From positions 92,001-156,000 of the forward strand of contig NZ_JANHAX010000004.1 in assembly GCF_030848945.1 (NCBI RefSeq): DNA of 64,000 nucleotides. Reading direction: 5' to 3'. The position numbers and the translations under genes are program-made. Shown piece by piece: positions 16,123-28,668 of the stretch (positions within the stretch are counted from its first letter, which is position 1; each line of letters opens with the position of its first letter). This DNA is from Marimonas arenosa (GTDB lineage: Bacteria > Pseudomonadota > Alphaproteobacteria > Rhodobacterales > Rhodobacteraceae). The notes beneath the pieces were generated by a model that made no database searches, was not told where the DNA came from, and worked only from the letters and a program-made list of their open reading frames with translations.

Positions 16123-17043
16123 ATGGATTGGAATGGCGAGATTGAGGCGGCGCGGGCACGAATTGCCGGCCATGTCGTGAAGACACCGGTGCTGGAGGCG
16201 CAAGGCTTCGGGCTGGATCACCCGGTCGAGATCAAGCTGGAACAGGTTCAGCATACCGGCAGTTTCAAGGCGCGCGGCGCGTTTAACACGCTTCTGAGCG
16301 GGGATGTGCCGGAGGGTGGCGTCGTGGCGGCCTCAGGTGGCAACCATGGCGCGGCGGTGGCTTATGCGGCGCGGGCGCTGGGGCATAGGGCGCATATCTT
16401 CGTTCCGGAATTGGCGGGACCGGCGAAAATCGCGCTGATCCGTTCTACCGGGGCCGAGCTGACGGTGGTGGACGGGGAATATGCCAATGCGCTTGAGATG
16501 GCACGGGCGCACGAGGCGGACACCGGGGCGATGCAGATCCATGCCTATGACGCAGTGCCGACGGTGGCGGGCCAAGGGACCTGCATGGCGGAATGGGAAG
16601 AACAGGGCCTGAAGGCCGAGACCGTTCTGATTGCGGTGGGTGGTGGCGGACTGATTGCCGGGGCGCTGGCCTGGCTGCAAGGGGTGCGCAAGGTTGTGGC
16701 GGTGGAGCCCGAGACCTCGTGCGCGCTGAACGCCGCTCTGGCGGCGGGCAATCCGGTGGATGTGGACGTCTCCGGTGTGGCCGCGAATGCGCTGGGGGCA
16801 CGGCGGATCGGCGAGATCTGCTATGGGCTGGCGGCGCGACATCTGGCTCGGTCGGTGACGGTGAGCGACGACGCCATCCTGGCGGCGCGCGACGCGCTCT
16901 GGCGCGAGCGGCGGCAGCTGGTGGAGCCGGCGGGGGCCACGGCGCTGGCCGCACTGATGAGCGGCGCCTATCAGCCGGAGCCGGAAGAAAGGGTGGCAGT
17001 TCTGGTCTGTGGTGCAAACGTAGCGCCCGACCCGTTGGGCTAG
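16123..17043 (+). CDS. Threonine/serine dehydratase (PLP fold type II)
   Basis: The product is 306 aa. The PLP lysine is in HTGSFKARGAFN (about residue 49), the substrate loop is ASGGNHGAAVAYAA, and the glycine-rich phosphate site is VGGGGLIAGALAW. Length without an ACT domain fits catabolic threonine dehydratase or serine racemase/dehydratase-like proteins; these deaminate threonine or serine to the 2-oxo acid. The start MDWNGEIEAARARI at 16123 follows agggaa. Monocistronic. Downstream lies a T7-G7 homopolymer at 17074-17087, which could act as a weak terminator. Confidence 0.85.
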   Translation: MDWNGEIEAARARIAGHVVKTPVLEAQGFGLDHPVEIKLEQVQHTGSFKARGAFNTLLSGDVPEGGVVAASGGNHGAAVAYAARALGHRAHIFVPELAGPAKIALIRSTGAELTVVDGEYANALEMARAHEADTGAMQIHAYDAVPTVAGQGTCMAEWEEQGLKAETVLIAVGGGGLIAGALAWLQGVRKVVAVEPETSCALNAALAAGNPVDVDVSGVAANALGARRIGEICYGLAARHLARSVTVSDDAILAARDALWRERRQLVEPAGATALAALMSGAYQPEPEERVAVLVCGANVAPDPLG

Positions 17044-17228
17044 GCGTTCAACTCTCCGGAGATACTCTGGCGGTTTTTTTGGGGGGGCGCCACTAGGCCT
17101 GCGTGGCCTGAACTCATTCTACCCTTTAATGGCCGGCCCGGCGCTTGACAGCGGGCCGCATTGAACAGGGCGGGGCTTGCCGCTATAGGCGGCGCCAATG
17201 CAAGGATTCTTTGAGGGAGACGGAACCC

Positions 17229-18056
17229 ATGTCGAACGCACAACTGGAAGCCGCCATCGAGGCCGCGTGGGAGACCCGCGATGCGATTACGCCCACCACC
17301 ACCGGCGAGACCCGCGAGGCGATCGAGGACACGCTCACTGCGCTCGACAGTGGTAGCCTGCGGGTGGCCGAGAAACAGGCGGACGGCAGCTGGCACGTCA
17401 ACCAATGGGCCAAAAAGGCGGTGCTGCTGGGCTTCCGCCTGAAGGACATGGAAGAACAGGTCGGCGGGCCGCAGGGCGGCGGCTGGTGGGACAAGGTCGA
17501 CAGCAAGTTCAAGGGCTGGGGCGAAAACCAGTGGGCCGCGGCCGGATTCCGCGCGGTGCCGAACTGCGTGGTGCGCAAATCGGCCTATATCGCTCCGGGC
17601 GTCGTGCTGATGCCATCGTTCGTGAACCTCGGCGCCTATGTCGACGAGGGAACTATGGTCGATACCTGGGCCACTGTCGGCAGCTGCGCCCAGATCGGCA
17701 AGAATGTACACCTTTCCGGCGGCGTCGGCATCGGCGGGGTGCTGGAGCCGATGCAGGCGGGGCCCACCATCATCGAGGACAATTGCTTCATCGGGGCGCG
17801 GTCGGAAGTGGTGGAAGGCTGCATCGTGCGCGAGGGCTCGGTGCTGGGCATGGGCGTGTTCATCGGCCAGTCGACCAAGATCGTTGACCGCGAAACCGGC
17901 GAGGTGATGTATGGCGAGGTGCCGCCCTATTCGGTGGTGGTGGCCGGGTCGATGCCGTCGAAGAACGGGATCAACCTCTATTGCGCCGTGATCGTCAAGC
18001 GGGTGGATGAAAGGACCCGCTCGAAAACCGGGATCAACGAATTGCTGCGCGACTGA
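17229..18056 (+). CDS. dapD: 2,3,4,5-tetrahydropyridine-2,6-dicarboxylate N-succinyltransferase
   Basis: The product is 275 aa. It transfers succinyl from succinyl-CoA to tetrahydrodipicolinate in the succinylase branch of lysine/diaminopimelate synthesis. The N-terminal helical domain leads into a left-handed beta-helix of hexapeptide repeats ([49 protein letters not shown]). These blocks and the length are diagnostic for DapD. The stop overlaps the next start (TGATG). The usual partner dapE is not adjacent. Confidence 0.96.
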   Translation: MSNAQLEAAIEAAWETRDAITPTTTGETREAIEDTLTALDSGSLRVAEKQADGSWHVNQWAKKAVLLGFRLKDMEEQVGGPQGGGWWDKVDSKFKGWGENQWAAAGFRAVPNCVVRKSAYIAPGVVLMPSFVNLGAYVDEGTMVDTWATVGSCAQIGKNVHLSGGVGIGGVLEPMQAGPTIIEDNCFIGARSEVVEGCIVREGSVLGMGVFIGQSTKIVDRETGEVMYGEVPPYSVVVAGSMPSKNGINLYCAVIVKRVDERTRSKTGINELLRD

Positions 18057-18418
18057 TGTCGCGCGTCGTGACCGCGGCGCTTTGCGCGCTCGGGACAACT
18101 CTGGGGACCGTGGCCGTGGCGGGGCCGTATGACGGGGTCTACCGCCCCGACTACCCGGGTGCAGAGAGTTGGGATTGCCGCACGGTCGGTCTGGATGGCG
18201 GCGCGCTGGCAGTGCGCGACGGCAGGTTCCTCGGTGTCGAGAACAGTTGCATCTTGACCAATCCGGTCAATGTGCGCGGCATGGCGGCGACGCTCTATGA
18301 TGCCGAGTGCAGCGGCGAGGGCGAGACCTATTCCATGAGGATGATGCTGATGACGACACCGGATGGCATCGCGGTGATCGAGGACGGCCTGGCCGACAAC
18401 CTGGTGCGCTGTCCGTGA
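18056..18418 (+). CDS. Small exported hypothetical protein
   Basis: The product is 120 aa, with start coupled to dapD by TGATG. A signal peptide ([23 protein letters not shown]) is followed by a small domain with four cysteines (WDCRTVG, NSCILTN, AECSGEG, VRCP at the end), suggesting two disulphides in the periplasm. I do not recognise the family. Coupling to dapD may be positional only. Confidence 0.7.
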   Translation: MSRVVTAALCALGTTLGTVAVAGPYDGVYRPDYPGAESWDCRTVGLDGGALAVRDGRFLGVENSCILTNPVNVRGMAATLYDAECSGEGETYSMRMMLMTTPDGIAVIEDGLADNLVRCP

Positions 18419-18514
18419 GCGTGCCGTCCGCGTGACGCCCCTGTCGCCGCGGCGCGGGGCTGGACCTTTGCCGGGCGATGCGGCAAGGCAGGGGCCGCGG
18501 GTGGAGGGAAAGCC

Positions 18515-18847
18515 ATGGCGAAAAGCGACAAGGCATCGAAACAGCGGGTCTTTACCCTTCTGGTCGAGATCGGCCGCAAGGCGGGCGACGGCTTGCCCGA
18601 TGGCGCGACCGGCGCCGCGCTGATGGTCTATGCCAGCGGCGTGGACGAGGCCGAAGCGGTGCGCGAAACCGTGGCGATCCTGAAACAAGCCGACACCGCG
18701 CCGCTGGACGTGTCGGGCTATGGCACGCTGGAAGAGCGGCTGGCGGAAGGGCACGACATTTCCGACGAGGAGCGCGCGCTTATGGCCCGCGCACTGGAGG
18801 AAAACGCGGTGATCGTGGCGCAGATGACGCCGTTTTTCGACGATTGA
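18515..18847 (+). CDS. Conserved hypothetical protein, 110 aa
   Basis: A soluble, alanine- and glutamate-rich, mostly helical protein (MAKSDKASKQRVFTLLVEIG at the N-terminus, EENAVIVAQMTPFFDD at the end). A ggaggga ribosome-binding site is well placed. There is no signal peptide or membrane span. It is co-directional with dapD and the GAPDH-family gene but spaced 96 and 102 nt from its neighbours. No function can be assigned. Confidence 0.65.
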   Translation: MAKSDKASKQRVFTLLVEIGRKAGDGLPDGATGAALMVYASGVDEAEAVRETVAILKQADTAPLDVSGYGTLEERLAEGHDISDEERALMARALEENAVIVAQMTPFFDD

Positions 18848-18949
18848 GTCCGGCGGGCCGGGTCGGGCCGACCAGGACCGGCTTGACACCGGTGGTCCGG
18901 GGCGGCTGGATGATAGTCAGAATTGCTGACCTGTTTCCGGAGCGCGCAG

Positions 18950-19951
18950 ATGCCAGGCCAACCAGTGAAAATCGCGATTAACGGGTTCGGGCGGATCGGA
19001 CGGTCGATCCTGCGGATGCTGCTGACCACGCGGGCGGGTGAGCCGTTCGAGCTGGTGGCGATCAACGACATCGCGCCGCTAGAGGCCTGCGCCTATCTGT
19101 TCGCCTATGACAGCGTGTTCGGGCCCTTTCCCGGCGTGGTGGAGCACGCGCCGGGCGCGTTGATCGTCGACGGGCGGCGGATTCGGTTCTCCGCGGAACC
19201 GGATATCCGGGCAGTCGATCTGAGCGGGGTCGACGTTCTGCTGGAGTGCACCGGGGCGGCGGGCAATCGAGCCGATGTCGAGCGCGGGCTGGAGGCGGGC
19301 GCGGGCAACGTGCTGATCTCGGGGCCGTCGGAGGTGGCGGATGTGACCGTGGTGTTGGGGGCGAACGAGGGCGATCTGGGCGATCACCGGATCGTGTCGA
19401 ATGCCAGCTGCACCACCAATGCGCTGGCGCCTTTGCTGCAGCTTCTGGAGGCCCATTGGGGGGTCGAGAGCGGGCATATGACCACGGTGCATTGCTATAC
19501 CGGGTCTCAGCCCACGATCGACAAACCGAAGGAGAACCTGGCGCGGAGCCGCGCGGCGGCGCTGTCGATGGTGCCGACAACGACGAGCGCGGCGCGGCTG
19601 ATCGACGTGGTGCTGCCGGCGCTAACAGGCCGGATCGAGGCGCGGGCGGTGCGGGTGCCGACCGCGAGCGTTTCGGCGATTGACCTGACGGTGCAGACGC
19701 GTGAGCCGGTGACGGTGGACGCTGTGAACGCGGTGTTGGAACGGGCGGCGCAGGAAAGCGCGGTTTTCGGCTGGATCACGCAGCCGCTGGTTTCGACCGA
19801 TCTGCGGGCGCGGCCCGAGTCGATCGTGATGAGCGGGCGGGAAACCAGTGTCTCGGTGGGCGGATTGCTGCGGGTGTTCGGCTGGTATGACAACGAGTGG
19901 GGGTTTTCCAACCGGATGCTGGATGTAGCGGTGCGGATGACAATGCGATAG
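18950..19951 (+). CDS. Glyceraldehyde-3-phosphate dehydrogenase family (type I)
   Basis: The product is 333 aa. The NAD motif INGFGRIGR is at the N-terminus, the catalytic cysteine is in SNASCTTNAL, the substrate arginine region is in TGRIEARAVRVPTASVSAIDLTV, and the C-terminus has WYDNEWGFSNRML. Several blocks differ from the canonical enzyme: the usual ISAPSK becomes ISGPSEVADVTVV, and AVNDP becomes AINDIA. It may therefore be a secondary GAPDH or an erythrose-4-phosphate dehydrogenase-like enzyme rather than the main glycolytic one. No pgk or tkt lies nearby. The ATG at 18950 has a ggag ribosome-binding site. Confidence 0.85.
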   Translation: MPGQPVKIAINGFGRIGRSILRMLLTTRAGEPFELVAINDIAPLEACAYLFAYDSVFGPFPGVVEHAPGALIVDGRRIRFSAEPDIRAVDLSGVDVLLECTGAAGNRADVERGLEAGAGNVLISGPSEVADVTVVLGANEGDLGDHRIVSNASCTTNALAPLLQLLEAHWGVESGHMTTVHCYTGSQPTIDKPKENLARSRAAALSMVPTTTSAARLIDVVLPALTGRIEARAVRVPTASVSAIDLTVQTREPVTVDAVNAVLERAAQESAVFGWITQPLVSTDLRARPESIVMSGRETSVSVGGLLRVFGWYDNEWGFSNRMLDVAVRMTMR

Positions 19952-19955
19952 GGCG

Positions 19956-20020
19956 ATGCCGGGTTGGCGGGCGGCGAGGGAGCCCGCCAACCCGGCATGG
20001 GTGGCCCCGGCGCGCCGGGG
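19956..20020. repeat. Two strong palindromes downstream of the GAPDH-family gene
   Basis: The first is a perfect 17-bp inverted repeat (ATGCCGGGTTGGCGGGC at 19956 and its complement ending at 19998) with a 9-nt loop. The second is the 16-bp palindrome CCCCGGCG/CGCCGGGG at 20005-20020. Neither is followed by a T run. They may end the upstream transcript or belong to another palindromic repeat family. The remaining 150 nt before uraH show no gene. Confidence 0.65.
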
Positions 20021-20173
20021 TCTGCGACCGGGTTTCTGGGGAGGCGGCGAGGAAGAGTATGTTTGCAGAGATGAAGCCTGATTTTCCGAAAGGTTTTGAA
20101 AGTGATTTGTGCAGACGGGACTTGGGGTGGCGGCTCTTTGTGGGCATGATTGGGTAAAAGGAAAGGAAACGGC

Positions 20174-20527
20174 ATGGCGGGATTTCTGACGACGCATGTG
20201 CTGGACACGGCGCGAGGCTGCCCGGCGGAGGGGCTGGAGATCGCGCTTTACCGGCTGGACGGGGAGAGCCGGGTGCATCTGAAGACGCTCGTCACCAATG
20301 ATGACGGGCGGACGGACGAGCAGATCCTGTCGGAGACAGAGTTTTCGACAGGGGTTTATGAGCTGGTCTTCCAGGCCGGCGATTACCTGCGCGCCTCGGG
20401 GCAGGCGGGGGCCGAGCCGCTGTTTCTCGACGAGGTGCCGATCCGCTTTGGCATAAGTGAGGCGTCGCACTATCACGTGCCGCTGCTTTTGTCGCCGTTT
20501 GGTTTTTCGACCTATCGCGGCAGTTAA
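20174..20527 (+). CDS. uraH: 5-hydroxyisourate hydrolase
   Basis: The product is 117 aa of the transthyretin-like family. It hydrolyses 5-hydroxyisourate to OHCU, the step after urate oxidation. The N-terminal signature is LTTHVLDTARGCPA, the middle has HYHVPLLLSPFGFSTYRGS, and the C-terminal tetrapeptide YRGS is diagnostic. No TAT or Sec signal is seen. The ATG at 20174 follows aaaggaaa. It lies next to the purine regulator and PuuD genes, whose product feeds it. OHCU decarboxylase and allantoinase are not in this window. Confidence 0.93.
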   Translation: MAGFLTTHVLDTARGCPAEGLEIALYRLDGESRVHLKTLVTNDDGRTDEQILSETEFSTGVYELVFQAGDYLRASGQAGAEPLFLDEVPIRFGISEASHYHVPLLLSPFGFSTYRGS

Positions 20528-20542
20528 AGCTTTCGCGCGGTT

Positions 20543-21484
20543 CTACCCGGAAGGCCGTGCCTTGGTGGACGCGCTCAGTGCCTTCACGATGCGCTTGACC
20601 ATGAAATCGAGGAAGAGCCGCACCTTGGCGTCCTGCTTGCGCCGGTGGGTGTAGAGCGCTGCAAGTTGCACCGTGATGGGCGGCGTGTCTTCCAGCACGG
20701 GGACGAGCGCGCCCGAGGCCAGATGGTCGGCCACTTCGAAGACCGGTTTCAGAATGATGCCCTGCCCGTCGAGCGCCCAGTCGGTGAGCACGTCGCCATC
20801 GTCCGATTCGAACGGGCCGGTAACGGCGAAACGCTTGATGCCCTCTGCCGTTTCCAGCGGCCATTGGAATTCAGGCGCGCCTGGATAGCGCAGGTTGAGG
20901 CAGTCATGAGCGCCGGTGGTGAGTTCCGCCGGGTCGGACGGCGTGCCCTTGCGCGCGAGATAGTCGGGTGAGGCGCAGAGCAGGCGCGGACAATCGGCGA
21001 TCTTTCGGATGCGCAGGGAACTGTCCTCGGGGGTGCCGAGGAAGAACATCACGTCGAGCCCTTCGGCGGTGACGTCGAGTTTGCGGTCGGAGAGCCGCAG
21101 GCGCAGGTTGATCAGGGGATAGTCGGCTTTAAAGGCCGGCACCTCGGGCGCGATCAGGCGGCGGCCCAGGCCCAGGGGCGCGGCGGCGTAAATGGTGCCG
21201 CGGGGATCGCGGGTGACCTGGCCCACCGCCGCCTCGGCCTCGGCCACGGCATCCAGAACCCGGGTGGCCCCGTCATAGAAAATGCGGCCCTGCTCGGTCG
21301 AGTTGAGCCGCCGCGTGGTGCGCTGAAAAAGGCGGGCATTCAAGTGATCCTCGAGCTGCGAGATGCGTGAGGAAGCAACGGCCGGAGAAATGCGCAGATC
21401 GCGCGCTGCCGCCGACATCGAGCCCAGTTCATAGACACGCACGAAGGTTCGGATATTGTCGAGATAGGACATGAGCCGTGCCAT
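20543..21484 (-). CDS. LysR-family regulator, probable purine-catabolism control
   Basis: The product is 313 aa from MARLMSYLDNIRTFVRV (a second ATG at 21472 gives MSYLDNIRTF; neither has a clear ribosome-binding site). The N-terminal helix-turn-helix is GSMSAAARDLRISPAVASSRISQLEDHLNARLFQRTTRRL. The C-terminal effector domain belongs to the CrgA/AaeR-like subgroup. It sits between uraH and puuD, divergent from the puuD-xdh-guaD-ade operon, so control of that operon is the obvious inference. A dyad at 21513-21536 lies in the shared promoter. Confidence 0.85.
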   Translation of the reverse strand: MARLMSYLDNIRTFVRVYELGSMSAAARDLRISPAVASSRISQLEDHLNARLFQRTTRRLNSTEQGRIFYDGATRVLDAVAEAEAAVGQVTRDPRGTIYAAAPLGLGRRLIAPEVPAFKADYPLINLRLRLSDRKLDVTAEGLDVMFFLGTPEDSSLRIRKIADCPRLLCASPDYLARKGTPSDPAELTTGAHDCLNLRYPGAPEFQWPLETAEGIKRFAVTGPFESDDGDVLTDWALDGQGIILKPVFEVADHLASGALVPVLEDTPPITVQLAALYTHRRKQDAKVRLFLDFMVKRIVKALSASTKARPSG

Positions 21485-21512
21485 TATCAGGTATTTTTTG
21501 AAAGTGATGGGG

Positions 21513-21536
21513 TTTTTCCGATGGTTCAAGGAAAAA
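21513..21536. promoter_or_regulatory. Dyad in the lysR/puuD divergent promoter
   Basis: TTTTTCC and GGAAAAA are separated by 10 bp in the AT-richer 95-nt intergenic region. An outer TTGAA/TTCAA pair is also present. This is a plausible LysR-type operator for the purine operon. No -35/-10 pair is clear. Confidence 0.35.
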
Positions 21537-21579
21537 ACACGATTGCGTAGGGTTTGGTAAAGAAAACAGGGAGTCAGAC

Positions 21580-22824
21580 ATGTTCGAGGCGGCAATCCTG
21601 TGGGACTGGGCGTCGTTTGCCATCCGCTGGCTGCACGTGATCACGGCGATCGCCTGGATCGGTTCGTCCTTCTATTTCATCGCGCTGGACCTCGGGTTGC
21701 GCCGAGACGGTGACCTTGGCGGCGCCGACGGCGAGGAATGGCAGGTGCATGGCGGCGGCTTTTATCACATCCGCAAGTACCTGGTGGCCCCCGAGGCGAT
21801 GCCCGAACACCTGACCTGGTTCAAGTGGGAGAGCTATTCGACCTGGTTGAGCGGCGCGGCTCTGCTGGCGGTGGTCTATTGGGTGGGTGGGGAGCTTTAC
21901 CTGCTTGATCAGCAAAAAGCCGATTTGGCTCTGTGGCAGGGTATCCTGATCTCGGCGGCGTCGCTGACCATCGGTTGGCTGGTCTATGACGTTCTCTGCA
22001 AGAGCGGGTTGGGCGAGAAACCGACGACGCTAATGTTGCTGTTGTTTGTGCTGCTGGTGGCGATGGGGTGGGGATACAATCAGATCTTCACCGGCCGGGC
22101 GATGATGCTGCATCTCGGGGCCTTCACCGCCACGATCATGACGGCGAACGTGTTCTTCATTATCATGCCCAATCAGCGAGTTGTGGTGGCCGATCTGAAA
22201 GCGGGGCGCAAGCCGGACCCGAAATATGGCAAGATTGCCAAGCTGCGCTCGACCCACAACAATTACCTAACGCTGCCGGTGGTCTTCCTGATGCTGTCCA
22301 ATCACTATCCGCTGGCGTTTGCCACCGAATGGAACTGGGTGATCGCGGCGCTGGTGTTCCTGATGGGGGTGACGATCCGGCATTTCTTCAACTCGATGCA
22401 CGCGCGGCAAGGCATGCCGTGGTGGACTTGGGGTGCGACCGCGGCGTTGTTCCTGGCGATCGTCTGGCTGTCGAGCCTGGGTGGGGGGACGAGCGAGCCT
22501 GAGGAAGAGGCGGCGCTGAGCCCGGCGCAAGTGCGGTTTGTCGAGGCCGAGGGGTTCGAGGACGTCGTTGATCTGGTGATGGGGAACTGTGCGATGTGCC
22601 ATACGGCCGAGCCAGCTTATGACGGGATCCATCATGCGCCCAAGGGGGTTTTGCTCGAGACCGAGGCGCAGGTCGCGGCCTATGCGCACGAGATTTACCT
22701 GCAGGCGGGGTTGAGCCGGGCGATGCCGCCGCCAAATGCCAGTTGGATGGAACCGGAAGACCGGAGGGTGATCGTAAGGTGGTATCGCGCGGCGACAGGC
22801 GCCAAGCTGGCCAGCGGGAGTTGA
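21580..22824 (+). CDS. puuD: Urate hydroxylase PuuD (membrane, cytochrome c-linked)
   Basis: The product is 414 aa. It oxidises urate to 5-hydroxyisourate, passing electrons to a C-terminal cytochrome c domain rather than to oxygen. It has an N-terminal membrane domain of about eight spans with conserved histidines (WLHVITAIAWIGSSFYFIALD, HLGAFTATIMTANVFFIIMPNQ, STHNNYLTLPVVFLMLSNHYP). A periplasmic haem-binding domain follows with CAMCH (Cys337, Cys340, His341) and methionine-bearing GLSRAMPPPNASWM. It is the first gene of the purine operon, 3 nt before xdhA, and its product is the substrate of UraH. Confidence 0.93.
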   Translation: MFEAAILWDWASFAIRWLHVITAIAWIGSSFYFIALDLGLRRDGDLGGADGEEWQVHGGGFYHIRKYLVAPEAMPEHLTWFKWESYSTWLSGAALLAVVYWVGGELYLLDQQKADLALWQGILISAASLTIGWLVYDVLCKSGLGEKPTTLMLLLFVLLVAMGWGYNQIFTGRAMMLHLGAFTATIMTANVFFIIMPNQRVVVADLKAGRKPDPKYGKIAKLRSTHNNYLTLPVVFLMLSNHYPLAFATEWNWVIAALVFLMGVTIRHFFNSMHARQGMPWWTWGATAALFLAIVWLSSLGGGTSEPEEEAALSPAQVRFVEAEGFEDVVDLVMGNCAMCHTAEPAYDGIHHAPKGVLLETEAQVAAYAHEIYLQAGLSRAMPPPNASWMEPEDRRVIVRWYRAATGAKLASGS

Positions 22825-22827
22825 GAA

Positions 22828-24278
<1,451 letters not shown>

Positions 24279-24282
<4 letters not shown>

Positions 24283-26579
24283 TCAAGGGTGGCGTGCATC
24301 AACCGATCGCACATGACAGCGCAGTGAAACATGTCACCGGACGGGCCGAGTATTGCGACGATATCCCCGAGCCCGCCGGGACGCTGCACGCCTATCTCGG
24401 CGTGTCGGAGGTAGCGCATGGGCGGATCACCGGCATGGACCTGAGTGCGGTTCTGGCGGCGCCCGGGGTTGTCGGCGTCTTGACCGCGAAGGACATCCCC
24501 GGCGAAAACCAGATCAGTGCGGTCGGTGCCGGCGATGAACCGATCTTCGCGGAAGAGGTGGTCGAGTTCCACGGCCAACCGCTGTTCGCCGTGGTCGCCG
24601 AAACCCGCGACGCGGCCCGGCGAGCGGCAGCGCAGGCGAAGATCGAGATCAACACGCTGGATCCAGTGGTGACTGTAGGCGACGCCGTGGAGCGCGGCAT
24701 GCCGCATGTCACCGCCCCGCTGACCCTGGTACGGGGCGACGCGGCGGCGGGGTTGGCGCGTTCGGCAAATCGCATACGCGGGCGTATGGAGATCGGTGGG
24801 CAGGAACATCTCTATCTCGAGGGTCATATCGCCTTTGCCATTCCCGGCGAGGATGAGGACGTGGTTGTGCATTGCTCGACCCAGCACCCAAGCGAGGCGC
24901 AGCATATGGTGGCCCATGTGCTAGGAGTGCCGTCGCATTCGGTGGTGGTGAACGTGCGCCGGATGGGCGGCGGGTTCGGTGGCAAGGAAAGCCAGATGAA
25001 CCTGTTTGCCTGTGTCGCGGCCGTGGCGGCGAAACGCTGGAACCGACCGGTGAAAATTCGTCCCGACCGCGACCAAGACATGGCTTCGACCGGGAAAAGA
25101 CACGATTTCTTATGTAGTTACGAGGTCGGTTTCGACGACGACGGCCGGATCGAGGCGGTCGATGCCGAGTTGGCGGCGCGCTGCGGCGTCGCCGCCGACC
25201 TGTCCGGCCCGGTGACCGATCGGGCGTTGTTCCATGCCGACAACGCCTATTTCTTCCCCGACGTGCGTCTAAGTTCGCGACCGATGAAAACGCATACGGT
25301 ATCGAATACGGCCTTTCGCGGTTTTGGTGGGCCGCAAGGGGTGGTGATGGGTGAGCGGATCATCGAGGAGATCGCCTATGCGCTGGGTCGCGATCCGCTG
25401 GAGATTCGCAAGGCGAATTTCTATAGCGCCGGCCGGGATGTCACCCCATATCACCAAACCGTCGAAGACAACATACTTGAACGTATTGTTGGCGAGCTGG
25501 AGGAGCGCAGTGACTATCAGGCGCGGCGGTCGGCGGTTCTGGAGGAGAACGCCACCGGTGGCCTCATCCGTCGAGGGATTGCGCTGACGCCGGTGAAGTT
25601 CGGCATTTCCTTCACCGCGACCTGGTACAACCAGGCTGGGGCCTTGGTGCATGTCTACAATGACGGGTCGATCATGCTGAACCATGGCGGTACCGAGATG
25701 GGGCAGGGTCTCAACATCAAGGTGGCGCAGGTCGTGGCCGACGCGTTCCAGGTCGATCTCGATCTGGTGAAGGTGACGAAAACCACGACCGAGAAAGTGC
25801 CAAACAGCTCGGCCACGGCGGCTTCGAGCGGGTCCGATCTGAACGGCATGGCGGCGCGCGATGCCTGCGAGCAGATCAAGGCGCGTTTGGTTGAATTCGC
25901 CTGTGATAGCAAAGGGATAAAGCCGGAAGAGGTGGAGTTTCGGCCGGGCCATGTGCGGGTCGGTGATGCGGACATAGGTTGGGCCGACTTCGTGAAATCG
26001 GCCTATCTGGCGCGGGTGCAACTTTCGGCCGCCGGGTTTTACAAGACGCCGAAAATCCACTGGGACCGCGAGACCGGGCAGGGCCGGCCATTCTACTATT
26101 TCGCCTATGGTGCGGCCTGTTCCGAGGTGTCGGTGGACACGCTGACCGGCGAATACCAGGTCGAGCGGGTGGACATCCTGCATGATGTGGGCCGCTCGCT
26201 GAACCCGGCGATCGACGTCGGTCAGGTGGAGGGCGGGTTCATCCAGGGCATGGGATGGCTGACCACGGAAGAGCTGTGGTGGGACGCTCAGGGCCGGCTG
26301 CGAACACACGCGCCTTCGACCTACAAGATCCCGCTGGCCTCGGACCGGCCGCGGGCGTTCAACGTGACTCTGGCGGAATGGTCGGTGAACCCGGAGCGCA
26401 CGATCAAACGCTCGAAAGCCGTGGGTGAGCCGCCTTTCATGCTGGCGATCTCGGTGCTCGAAGCGCTGTCGATGGCCGTGGCGAGCGTGGCGGACTATCG
26501 CGAATGTCCGCGACTGGATGCGCCGGCCACGCCCGAGCGGGTCCTAATGGCGGTTGAGAGAATGCGGGGAGTGGTATGA
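24279..26579 (+). CDS. xdhB: Xanthine dehydrogenase, molybdopterin-binding subunit
   Basis: The product is 766 aa, the catalytic molybdenum subunit. Family blocks visible include IGGQEHLYLEGH (the Gln near the Mo site), RRMGGGFGGKESQ, NTAFRGFGGPQG (with the substrate-orienting Arg), the substrate-site Glu region of the C-terminal half, and KAVGEPPFMLAISVLEA with the catalytic Glu. It oxidises xanthine to urate with XdhA. Both ends overlap neighbours by ATGA (xdhA before, xdhC after), so the three genes are tightly coupled. Confidence 0.96.
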
Positions 26580-27387
26580 CTCTGACGCAGTTTTTGGAGG
26601 AATATCAAACGGTTGTGCGCGTGTCGCTGACGCGAATTCGGGGCTCGTCGCCTCGGGAAGCGGGGGCCGAGATGTTCGTCTCGCCTGATGGGGTGTACGG
26701 AACGATCGGGGGCGGGCAGCTGGAGTACCTGGCACTCGATCAGGCGCGGGCAATGATTGTGCAGGGCAGGCAACATATGGCGATGGATGTTCCGCTCGGC
26801 CCCGAGATCGGGCAGTGCTGTGGCGGCCGGGTGGACCTGAGCCTCGACCGGCTGGATGCCGCCGCCCGGCAGACCGCGGTGCAGCGGGCGCAAGACGCGG
26901 CAGCGGCCTGGCCGGAAGTTTTGATTTTCGGCGCCGGGCATGTCGGGCGGGCCCTGAGTGTCGCGCTGGCCCCCCTGCCATTGCGCGTGCGGCTGATCGA
27001 CAGCCGCGCCGAAGAGCTCGCGCGGGCGCGGGCCGCCGAAGGATGCCTGACGGCCTTCCCGGAACGCGAGATCGCGCGGGCCGGGACAGCTGCGGCTTTC
27101 GTCGTTGCAACGCATGATCATGCGCTGGATTTCCTGCTGGCCGGCGAAGCGCTACAACGGCGGGACGCGTCTTATGTCGGCATGATCGGATCGGCCACGA
27201 AACGGGCCCGGTTCGAACGCTGGCTGCGTCAAACCGAGGCGGCAGCCGGGGCGGACCGTCTGGTCTGCCCGATGGGGCAGGTCGGGTTGGGCGACAAACG
27301 GCCGGAGGTGATTGCCGCCTTCGTCGCCACCGATCTCTTGCAAGCCTTTGCGGCGCAAAATGCCTGGCAAGGTGCGGAGATGGCGCA

Positions 27388-27391
<4 letters not shown>
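26576..27391 (+). CDS. xdhC: Xanthine dehydrogenase accessory protein XdhC
   Basis: The product is 271 aa. XdhC binds molybdenum cofactor, promotes its sulphuration and inserts it into XdhB. It has an N-terminal XdhC/CoxI domain (VRVSLTRIRGSSPREAGAEMFV, GTIGGGQLEYLAL, with Cys in GQCCGGRVDL) and a C-terminal Rossmann domain (VLIFGAGHVGRALSVALAP, YVGMIGSATKRARF). The start and stop overlap xdhB and guaD by ATGA. It is not part of the final enzyme. Confidence 0.94.

Positions 27392-28664
<1,273 letters not shown>

Positions 28665-28668
<4 letters not shown>

Noticed and set aside
17074..17087. T7-G7 homopolymer as a phase-variable tract
   Set aside because: It lies in an intergenic region after the threonine dehydratase gene, not in a reading frame or a clear promoter; at most a weak terminator.
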